Of a DNA stretch of 64,000 nucleotides, positions 46,735-52,791 are shown in pieces. The stretch is taken from the NCBI RefSeq assembly GCF_018389385.1, contig NZ_CP062698.1, positions 3,938,667 through 4,002,666 of the forward strand, written 5' to 3'. Within the stretch, counting starts at the first letter, position 1; each line of letters begins with the position of its first letter. This DNA comes from Anthocerotibacter panamensis C109. GTDB taxonomy: Bacteria > Cyanobacteriota > Cyanobacteriia > Gloeobacterales > Anthocerotibacteraceae. A program made the position numbers and the translations under genes. The notes beneath the pieces are model-generated. The model was not told the origin of the DNA and ran no database searches. It saw nothing but the letters and a program-made list of their open reading frames with translations.

Positions 46735-49467
46735 GTGTTGTCCTCCGTTGTCTAACGCTCTACGCACCCGCTCTTCTTCTGCTAGCTGGTTTACTAGGTC
46801 CAAAACCTGCAACCATCCCGCTTCACGCGACAGTTTCTCTGTGTCGGTATGCGATACCGGAAGACCATTCGGCCAAACTCGACCAAAAATCCATGCCGCG
46901 ATCTGACATTGCTCGGGGGTCGCTTCGGTGATGGAATCCGCTCCCAACAGCTTCAAAATGTTCTGCCGCAGGATGCATTCAGGCTTGTGCCCTGTCAACA
47001 GGGCAATCCAACTCCCGGCTTGGGTAGCAGGGACAGGATTTACCAGCAGCATGGACTCCAAACTCCCGTTGTAATTTCTCCGCCGATAGAAAAATTGTCC
47101 GTATACCCCCGCCACGCGCTTGAGTTGCGGCAATAGTTCTGCTTCGGTCTGCGTAAGGCTGAGCGCTTCAATAACATCCTCTGTACCCTCTCCAGAACCC
47201 AATAGAATCCACTGGTTTGCAGCTTTACGCACTGTGAGACCAGCAGGAGAATTTAGATCATCCACAAATTGTGTAATAAACCAAATGTTTACACCAAAGT
47301 GACGACGACGACGGGTAATCTCTGCTAAAAATCGCCCTTCATCGAGAGCAAAAAACCCCCAACCCTCATCAATAAAGAGATTGATAGTGTAATTGTTGCC
47401 TTGTTCTATCGACAGTTGGGTTAGCACCTCTGCGAAGGAAAGCATTCTGGCTCTTAGCAAGGTGGAGATTTTGGCTTTCATATAGGGATTTGTAAGCTCA
47501 GACAGGCTCCAGGATACCGTTGGATGGGCAAGTAAATCGCGTATTCGCAAACCATCATTTCGCCCAAAGTAGGCATAAAACTGTCCATTCGGGCTTTTAA
47601 ATTCGTAAAGTTTAGTTATAAATTCTCCAGAGCAAAAGGACTCCAATGACCGAGCCCAATTTATCAGATTATCCTTGGTAGGCTGATGGCTCTCTTCCTT
47701 AGCTAAACTCAGAAGAACGTGTACAAAAGTATCATAGTTAGTGGATGTTCCAGCGATTTGATAAGCCTTGAGTAAAGCTCTAGTCAAAAGTGCCTCTTGT
47801 TCTCCAGATAAATCTACTCCAGGCTTACGGTGAATATCAAACCACAGGGAGGAGGTGATCTCTATCCGCTCAGCGACAGTTGGGGTTGAGCCTGCAATGT
47901 CAAAGGTGGGTAAACAGATACTTCCATCTTCGGTAAATCGTATGTTGAGCCCCTGGTTATGGCGAGTTTGAAAATCATAGGAGGTTAGCTCAGTGTTGGT
48001 GTCTACAGTCCAAACATATTGAAAGGGCAGTAGCATCAACTGCTGGATCTGGACCTTACAGGCTACACCCTTACCCGTCCCAGGCGGACCGAACACAAGC
48101 ATACAAGTCCCGGAGGTTGGTCCTACAAGGGCTTTGCGAACCAGCCCTCCCCGCTCGCTCCAGTAGGTGATGTAGGGAATCCCGTCTGATACCGGGTCGC
48201 TGTTTGGCATCCCATAGTGCGGGATGAACCAGCAGAGCAGATCTGAGCGGACAATATGCCCACGGTTGCGATAATCGACCATTGTTGGTGGGACTCCAGG
48301 TGAGGCTGCAACCATTGCCTGTTTAACGCGAGGACGGCTGCTCTCGGCAAAAAAGGTGGTACCGGGATAATTAGAAGCGATGCTTACCACCAATCGCATG
48401 GCTTCTTCCAAACCTTCTAAGCTGCTAGCAGCTACGCGGATGGTCATCGTATACCGCACCACATTTGAGGTGCGCGCTAAATCTCTGCGCAATTCCTGTA
48501 CGTTTTGAACGGTCTCATCTAAGCCTAGGTTCGCTACGCGCTGCCCAAAACTGCCTTGCAAGTCTCGTGCGACAAGGTCACGCTTCTCCAGTTCTTTTGC
48601 GATGGTGGTCTTGCCCGTCATAAACCATGTCTGGCTAATGTAATAATCCACACCCTCTAAAGCAAATAAATCTTCAAATCCGTGGCTTGCACGCTCAGGG
48701 AGGCCAACCAGAGCAAGGTAGCCAACGTATTTGGTGCCAACTACGGCATACCTTGGGCTAAAGGCAACAGAGGTGTTGGCTAGATCCCGACGGAGTGATT
48801 CCACCGCAGCCTCGGGGTAGCGCTGCAACGTATCGGTGCTGAGCTGCCCGTGGACTAACCCTCGCTTGGGCTTGGGAGCCCCCACATAATAGGAGGCTTC
48901 AGGATTCCAGTATTCCCACACAGGACGGATTACTTCCTGGGGAGCAGTCAGTAATTCAACCCCGTACCCTGCCTCAGTAAAGGCAGCACAGAAACCCGCA
49001 GCACGCTGCTGGATAAGCTTTTCAGACTTATCCAAATCTTGTCGTGAAATAACTTTTTTCTCTAGCGTGTAGCTAAGAAACAGATAGGTGCAAAGAACTG
49101 GAATTAATCCTTGCTCCATCTGGCGCAGGGCAAAATCCTGGTAAATACGGGCTGTATCCTCAAGATGAGGACTACCTGAAGCGCTATAGGTCTCCCCTAA
49201 AAGATGAGAATTAGTGATATTCCTGCGATACCGAACTATCTGTAGTTGCTCATTTAGACCAACACTATCCTCATTGGAGAAAAAGAAGTTTAACGGTTGG
49301 ATATGGCGGTTATAAAGCACTTCGACATCCAGTAGTCGAGTGTCTGGCTCCTGAAGGCGAATCACCGCAATCAACCAATTATTCCCCTTTAGGTCTCGAC
49401 TGACCATGAAGCCACTGGGGCGCACATCGATTACTGGAATTTGATGGGTGAGGTTTACCGTTTCCAT
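45925..49467 (-). CDS. virB4: VirB4 ATPase, continuous frame with VirB5-like C-terminus
   Basis: The open frame encodes 1180 residues. Residues 1-911 are a VirB4-type secretion ATPase: N-terminal domain to about 440, then P-loop region FGPPGTGKG (459-467), Walker B INLFIDEGWGFF (695-706) and a HFGVNIWFITQFVDDL segment. The P-loop ends in Gly467, where Ser or Thr is expected, so nucleotide use may be altered. After residue 911 the frame runs on into an exported-type protein with its own start signals, a topology that makes little sense for one polypeptide. The stop codon of virB4 seems to be lost or was never present. Confidence 0.85.
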   Translation of the reverse strand: METVNLTHQIPVIDVRPSGFMVSRDLKGNNWLIAVIRLQEPDTRLLDVEVLYNRHIQPLNFFFSNEDSVGLNEQLQIVRYRRNITNSHLLGETYSASGSPHLEDTARIYQDFALRQMEQGLIPVLCTYLFLSYTLEKKVISRQDLDKSEKLIQQRAAGFCAAFTEAGYGVELLTAPQEVIRPVWEYWNPEASYYVGAPKPKRGLVHGQLSTDTLQRYPEAAVESLRRDLANTSVAFSPRYAVVGTKYVGYLALVGLPERASHGFEDLFALEGVDYYISQTWFMTGKTTIAKELEKRDLVARDLQGSFGQRVANLGLDETVQNVQELRRDLARTSNVVRYTMTIRVAASSLEGLEEAMRLVVSIASNYPGTTFFAESSRPRVKQAMVAASPGVPPTMVDYRNRGHIVRSDLLCWFIPHYGMPNSDPVSDGIPYITYWSERGGLVRKALVGPTSGTCMLVFGPPGTGKGVACKVQIQQLMLLPFQYVWTVDTNTELTSYDFQTRHNQGLNIRFTEDGSICLPTFDIAGSTPTVAERIEITSSLWFDIHRKPGVDLSGEQEALLTRALLKAYQIAGTSTNYDTFVHVLLSLAKEESHQPTKDNLINWARSLESFCSGEFITKLYEFKSPNGQFYAYFGRNDGLRIRDLLAHPTVSWSLSELTNPYMKAKISTLLRARMLSFAEVLTQLSIEQGNNYTINLFIDEGWGFFALDEGRFLAEITRRRRHFGVNIWFITQFVDDLNSPAGLTVRKAANQWILLGSGEGTEDVIEALSLTQTEAELLPQLKRVAGVYGQFFYRRRNYNGSLESMLLVNPVPATQAGSWIALLTGHKPECILRQNILKLLGADSITEATPEQCQIAAWIFGRVWPNGLPVSHTDTEKLSREAGWLQVLDLVNQLAEEERVRRALDNGGQHMEQLRQARLGRSPSTGILAVFVFWILTFSVHAQAQFSLCVATNPYTGQTFTVNCDLQVNDPQNHDYVNSAGVTPQAPGGEYTFQRQQSLLQKSILQGQANQTGAQATLNQDIPQLRAQVDNESKNFCNTQAQPAYDQAQTAFNQAAAAYQSAAAAPYVYDQIAAQNNAYQLYAQALALKAVADKQGLNCSTSVGQGNTAFLQTVANLNAQTINALGQLQEAQSAQKQWEVDQAAQQGRSVFGLQANFNNLLSGLTSRTQVPTALRPTKY

Positions 49468-49477
49468 ATCACTCCTT

Positions 49478-49885
49478 TCAGTCCAGCCAGTATCGGTCTA
49501 TTTCGGTGTCGGGCCTTCCCCCTTCCCAGAAGTGAGGGTCGGAGCCTGCAAGAAGCTCAAAGAAATCATTGAGTTCCTGATAAAAGTCAAGCAGGTATCC
49601 CCGAGGCTTGCCCTCGCGGATTTTTAGATAAGATAGAGATATAACTATCCATAAAAAGAAGGTGGGAACCCAGGGAGTCAGATTAAATTGAGGGGGCTCT
49701 CCCCCTGCTTTACCTCCCAAAAGGGTGACCGCATCAAAATTGATAATGAGCGGGGGGAAAATGAGCCATACCAAAAACCCAATGGGTAGGAATAGGGATA
49801 GCACAAAAATAAGATCCTGGTACTCTATCCCAAAGACCCGCGCACTAGGGGTGAGGTCGCGGACTATCGTGGTATCTGGTATCAC
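49478..49885 (-). CDS. virB3: VirB3/TrbD-like inner-membrane protein
   Basis: A 135-residue protein with two N-terminal helices (DLIFVLSLFLPIGFLVWLIF, then a second span near WVPTFFLWIVISLSYLKI) and an acidic tail. Position directly before virB4 and this two-helix form fit VirB3/TrbD. It is larger than most VirB3 proteins. It overlaps the upstream pilin-like gene by four bases (ATGA). Confidence 0.65.
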   Translation of the reverse strand: MIPDTTIVRDLTPSARVFGIEYQDLIFVLSLFLPIGFLVWLIFPPLIINFDAVTLLGGKAGGEPPQFNLTPWVPTFFLWIVISLSYLKIREGKPRGYLLDFYQELNDFFELLAGSDPHFWEGGRPDTEIDRYWLD

Positions 49886-50208
49886 GGCTCCTCCAACAGT
49901 CTGAGATGCTGGAGCGAGAGCGCTGTGGATGCTGTTGGAGCCACGCCTGCCGAGGCAAGCACTGCCTGGACAATGGACTTTCCACCATCGCCGACGATGA
50001 AACTGACCGTCAAGCTGAGCGCCACGGTAACGATCAGCCCTGCAAGGAAAGAATTGATGCTCTTTAGCAACCGCCCTTCTTTACTAATCACTGACTGTAG
50101 AACGTGGATGCAGACAGCAATCAGCAGACCAAAGAGCCCTACAAAAAATAGAAACACTGCCAGATTGGACCCGTCCGCCGCCACCGGGCTAGTGGTTGCT
50201 AGCAGCAC
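49882..50208 (-). CDS. VirB2-like pilin, copy 2
   Basis: A 108-residue protein from the GTG at 50208, with GGAGG nine bases upstream. It has two hydrophobic segments (LAVFLFFVGLFGLLIAVCI and FLAGLIVTVALSLTVSFIV) joined by a short loop (SKEGRLLKSIN), the hairpin topology of VirB2 pilins. The longer open frame to 50304 only shadows the upstream pilin gene. It resembles copy 1 along its length (start LLATTSPVAADGSNLAVFL against ILATTNLQGLSSDASNLGVI). Confidence 0.65.
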   Translation of the reverse strand: MLLATTSPVAADGSNLAVFLFFVGLFGLLIAVCIHVLQSVISKEGRLLKSINSFLAGLIVTVALSLTVSFIVGDGGKSIVQAVLASAGVAPTASTALSLQHLRLLEEP

Positions 50209-50551
50209 TTTCCTCTTCCTCCCAGCGATACAAGGTAGCAGCGGTAAACCCAACGGAGTTGTTGGGGGCAATCGCTGCAAATGATCCAAACGTACTGGAC
50301 ACAATGTTTTGAGCTACTACACCCTGACCCTGTACGTAGGTGGCAAGGGCACTGATAGATATCGTCGCGATTACGCCAACGATTAAGCTCTCCACAAGCG
50401 TCAAAATCCGGTTCTGATTCCCCAGGAACCGAACGCCAATAGCAAAAATAAAAGCCACTAAAATACCGAGCAGTACTGCAAAGAATAATATGACACCCAG
50501 ATTGGAGGCGTCACTCGATAGTCCTTGCAGGTTTGTTGTAGCGAGAATCAC
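50189..50551 (-). CDS. VirB2-like pilin, copy 1
   Basis: A 120-residue protein from GTG 50551 (GGAG eight bases before), with two hydrophobic segments (LGVILFFAVLLGILVAFIF and ESLIVGVIATISISALATY) around a short basic loop. It is a tandem paralogue of the next gene, which it overlaps by 20 bases. An ATG at 50596 is also in frame and would add 15 residues. The pair is probably the major and a minor pilin; the TraF-like peptidase is the likely processing enzyme. Confidence 0.65.
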   Translation of the reverse strand: MILATTNLQGLSSDASNLGVILFFAVLLGILVAFIFAIGVRFLGNQNRILTLVESLIVGVIATISISALATYVQGQGVVAQNIVSSTFGSFAAIAPNNSVGFTAATLYRWEEEESAASNH

Positions 50552-50629
50552 AGCTTCATCTCCATAGGGATCTCCTTTTGCAGGGGATAGGGACACTCTA
50601 TAAATCAGTACTGGTTTTACTGGTCCGTT

Positions 50630-51253
50630 TTACAAAAAGCCGCTACCCGTGGGGTTGGAAGACCAAATGGACATGAGGGCTCTCAGATAAGCATGGGTCG
50701 CTTCAGCAGGTGAGTCGAGCTCACCCGCAAAGTACCTAAGCTCCGCCTTTAGCTTCCCGGATCGTTTAATCAACGTCAGGAAGGATGGCTTTTTCAAACC
50801 TTGAAGCCCATTACGTAAATCTGCGTCTGCTTGGAACAACTCCTCAAGCCGTTCTCGCATCCTTTGCTCAGCATCTGAGTTGGCAAGCCTATCAAGCGGC
50901 AGATCCTCCCCCGCAGGATCCAGCCATTTCTCCTCGACATGAAGAATATTGTCCCGCCAGAAGCAACTACGCTTGCGGGCTAATCCAGCGCCCAAACCCG
51001 CTTGCCCCGTATTTTGAAGTAAGGGACACAATTTTTTGAAGATCTGTGCTGAGGCTTCCTCAGTGCTGGCTTGCACTAGGGCGGGATTTTGCTTGAATAC
51101 CAAGAACGTGGCGATCAACAAGTACTGAGGCAGCTCATCATAGGCGAGTAGAGGACGAAGATAATTGAATCGATACATACTGCTTTTAATTTTTCTTTGG
51201 ACCTCAGGCGTCAGAATCTTCAAGAGGATAAGGTTCATGTCCCTTTCGTGCAT
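50630..51253 (-). CDS. sigma-factor-like protein heading the secretion operon (paralogue A)
   Basis: A 207-residue protein. Residues 10-95 (LTPEVQRKIKSSMYRFNYLR, then LLAYDELPQYLLIATFLVFK and PLLQNTGQAGLGAGLARKR) match the protein at 52,435-52,764 closely. The segment LRPLLAYDELPQYLLIAT has the spacing of sigma-70 region 2 (compare HLEADELSQYIRIAAWKAL in the paralogue), so both may be small sigma-like or helical DNA/RNA-binding proteins. Its C-terminal half is helical and charged. It lies 33 bp before the pilin genes. The match to sigma factors is weak and is my inference. Confidence 0.5.
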   Translation of the reverse strand: MHERDMNLILLKILTPEVQRKIKSSMYRFNYLRPLLAYDELPQYLLIATFLVFKQNPALVQASTEEASAQIFKKLCPLLQNTGQAGLGAGLARKRSCFWRDNILHVEEKWLDPAGEDLPLDRLANSDAEQRMRERLEELFQADADLRNGLQGLKKPSFLTLIKRSGKLKAELRYFAGELDSPAEATHAYLRALMSIWSSNPTGSGFL

Positions 51254-51366
51254 CTCTTCTCTCCTAAAAAAGGTGGCTTTCTTTTTAGAAGCGATTTTTG
51301 AGTTCTGTCTTTTTTAGGCTGAAGATGTGACAAACCATATATTGAGCATCCTGCTCCTTGTAGTTC

Positions 51367-51381
51367 CTAGGCTGAGCCTAG
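51367..51381. promoter_or_regulatory. 15-bp palindrome upstream of the secretion operon
   Basis: CTAGGCT-G-AGCCTAG, perfect with a single central base. It lies 114 bases before the first gene of the minus-strand secretion operon, where an operator is expected. The region 51254-51366 contains no gene and should hold the promoter. Confidence 0.45.
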
Positions 51382-51417
51382 AACAAGGGCAACGGCAAGT
51401 TGAGCGTGCATGAACTA

Positions 51418-51443
51418 CTCCCCACCGCAAGCTGAGTGGGGAG
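51418..51443. repeat. 8-bp hairpin beside the IS remnant
   Basis: CTCCCCAC (51418-51425) pairs with GTGGGGAG (51436-51443), followed by TTTCCC on the plus strand. It could be a weak terminator or a structural part of the left end of the IS remnant. Confidence 0.5.
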
Positions 51444-51580
51444 TTTCCCTCTCAGACTGAGTGGTTTGTTTTTGACGCTTCTTCGCCCCAAGTTGCCGCA
51501 TACTTGCGCATTTGGTAGAGCTTGACGACTCTGCCCCTGGGAGCTACCTGGGGGCTTTGTTTTGCACTCATGAGGTATGT

Positions 51581-51690
51581 GTGAAGTACCAATCTCTATC
51601 GCGCTCCGCGTTTGACCTCAAAGCTCACCTCGTTCTCGTCACCAAGTACCGCCGCAAAGTCATCACTCCCAAGATGCTAGAGCGGATGGG
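51581..51690 (+). pseudogene. tnpA: tnpA (Y1 transposase) N-terminal fragment
   Basis: From the GTG at 51581 the frame reads KYQSLSRSAFDLKAHLVLVT, then KYRRKVITPKMLERM, the N-terminus of IS200-type Y1 transposases. Only about 37 residues remain; the HUH motif and catalytic tyrosine are deleted. The frame then runs into out-of-frame tnpB DNA. Confidence 0.8.
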
Positions 51691-51704
51691 GTCAATTCCT
51701 GTCA

Positions 51705-52004
51705 ATTCTTGCTGTCAAAGCTGCAAATGCTGGACGGATGACGATAGCAGTGAATCCAAACGGCACAAGTCAAGAGTGTTCTAGTTGTGGCACACACGTT
51801 CCAAAGACTTTAGCCGACAGGTGGCATAGCTGCCCTAGCTGTGGACTGAGTCTTGACCGTGACCACAATGCAGCCCTGAACATCAAACAGCGGGCTGTGA
51901 ACAGCCCGCTAAAGGCGGTGGGTCATCCCGTCTCTGCTAGGGGAGGCTTCCAGGATGCTGGGCCGTTGAACCTAGAAGCCCGCCCTATACCGCTTTGCGG
52001 TTAG
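51705..52004 (+). pseudogene. tnpB: tnpB C-terminal fragment with zinc finger
   Basis: The frame from 51705 reads ILAVKAANAGRMTIAVNP, then the zinc finger CSSCG ... CPSCG, then the RuvC-III segment LDRDHNAALNIK, as at the end of IS605-family TnpB nucleases. About 100 residues remain. The RuvC-I and RuvC-II parts are absent, so it is inactive. A frame from ATG 51738 remains open but is not a functional gene. Confidence 0.8.
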
Positions 52005-52136
52005 GGACGGGAGTATGTCACACAGAGAGGTGCTTTATGCCCTGCTCAAGGAGACTAATCAAGCAGCCTAATTGACAGGGCTATCAATTGACATCCTCAC
52101 CTGGCTGAAGCCATGGTGATTCCTAAACCTCACGAT

Positions 52137-52161
52137 ATGGCCTGCGGCCACGCAGGGCTAT
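52137..52161. repeat. 25-bp palindromic repeat, copy 1
   Basis: The unit starts ATGGCCTGCGGCC and ends ACGCAGGGCTAT; its core CCTGCG-GCCA-CGCAGG is a perfect hairpin. An identical copy lies 167 bp downstream. At this position it interrupts the sequence CACGAT / TAGGTTTCTG, which is continuous in the related copy at 29,346-29,363 (CACTGATTAGGGTTTCTG). Confidence 0.8.
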
Positions 52162-52303
52162 TAGGTTTCTGTTTCCTTCCATTGCTGGGGTTGCTTACGC
52201 ACGCCCCAATGGGTCTACGCAACTGCCTCCACTCTCTAGGAGTTTTTTGGTCTTATGTTCGCTCCACAGACTTCAAGCTTTAACCCGCTTTCCCGGATGC
52301 CCC

Positions 52304-52328
52304 ATGGCCTGCGGCCACGCAGGGCTAT
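52304..52328. repeat. 25-bp palindromic repeat, copy 2
   Basis: Identical over 25 bases to 52137-52161, in the same orientation, flanked by GGATGCCCC on the left and CGGTATGGG on the right. The flanks of the two copies differ, so the unit itself is what is repeated. Confidence 0.8.
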
Positions 52329-52434
52329 CGGTATGGGTCGGGGCAGACTTGGTTATCGTCCACCCCGCATTCAAGTTATCGCGCTCACACGGCTTTGTAA
52401 AGCCGTCCTAGAAGGACGGGGTCTTATACCCATT

Positions 52435-52764
52435 TCACTCAAATAAAGGAAGCATCGCACGGTGGAACTGGTTTCCCTTGCGCCGTACCCCGGCTCCAAG
52501 CTTCTCTTTGCCCGTGTTGAGCACCAGGGGGACAAGCCGGTCATAGATCTGAGTGGTCACTTTGCGAGGGGTGCTCTGGAGCAGATTGGGTTGTCGGACC
52601 AGGGCTTTCCAGGCGGCAATCCTGATGTACTGGCTCAGTTCGTCCGCCTCCAGGTGCCCGCGCAGATGCCCGAAATAGTTGATGCGGCCATAGATCTGCC
52701 GTACCACCTCAGGGGTAAGCAACTGTAGGATCTGCTGGTTCAACCGGTGCTCCTGTTCGGTCAT
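52435..52764 (-). pseudogene. sigma-like protein, paralogue B, truncated by the solo IS element
   Basis: The 109-residue frame matches the first 95 residues of the protein at 50,630-51,253 (LLTPEVVRQIYGRINYFG, HLEADELSQYIRIAAWKAL, LVLNTGKEKLGAGVRRKG), then stops where the IS605-type element begins. The paralogue is about twice as long, so the C-terminal half is probably lost. It lies 27 bp after the replication protein gene and would be co-expressed with it. The remaining part could still be a small active protein. Confidence 0.55.
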
Positions 52765-52791
52765 GGTCTCCTCAAATGGTTGGGCTGGCTG

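Larger units (their letters stand above)
51490..52022 (+). mobile_element. IS200/IS605 deletion remnant (tnpA start joined to tnpB end)
   Basis: Left-end hairpin sequence (GCCCC ... GGGGC near 51,532-51,555), then a tnpA fragment, then a tnpB 3' fragment, then a right end with CCGCTTTGCGG and GGGAGTATGTCAC near 52,018. All the middle of both genes is missing. GTCAATTC is present twice at the junction (51691-51698 and 51701-51708), as if two short repeats had recombined. It cannot move without help. Confidence 0.75.
52086..52432 (-). mobile_element. solo IS605-type element without transposase; omega-RNA-like
   Basis: On the minus strand a block of about 345 bases ends GGTTTAGGAATCACC ... GGTGAGGATGTCAATTG, the end pattern of IS605-group elements whose right end encodes the omega-RNA scaffold used by TnpB. 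The stem CACC-GGCT/AGCC-GGTG is present. No tnpA or tnpB coding remains inside. Its left end (hairpin GTCCT-AGA-AGGAC near 52,408-52,418) abuts the truncated sigma-like gene. Part of the same order is seen at 29,272-29,370. Two copies of a 25-bp palindromic unit lie inside it. Confidence 0.55.

Noticed and set aside
52137-52328. Two spaced palindromes considered as a CRISPR array
   Set aside because: Only two units, 142 bp apart, inside an IS-type element, with no cas gene in the window.
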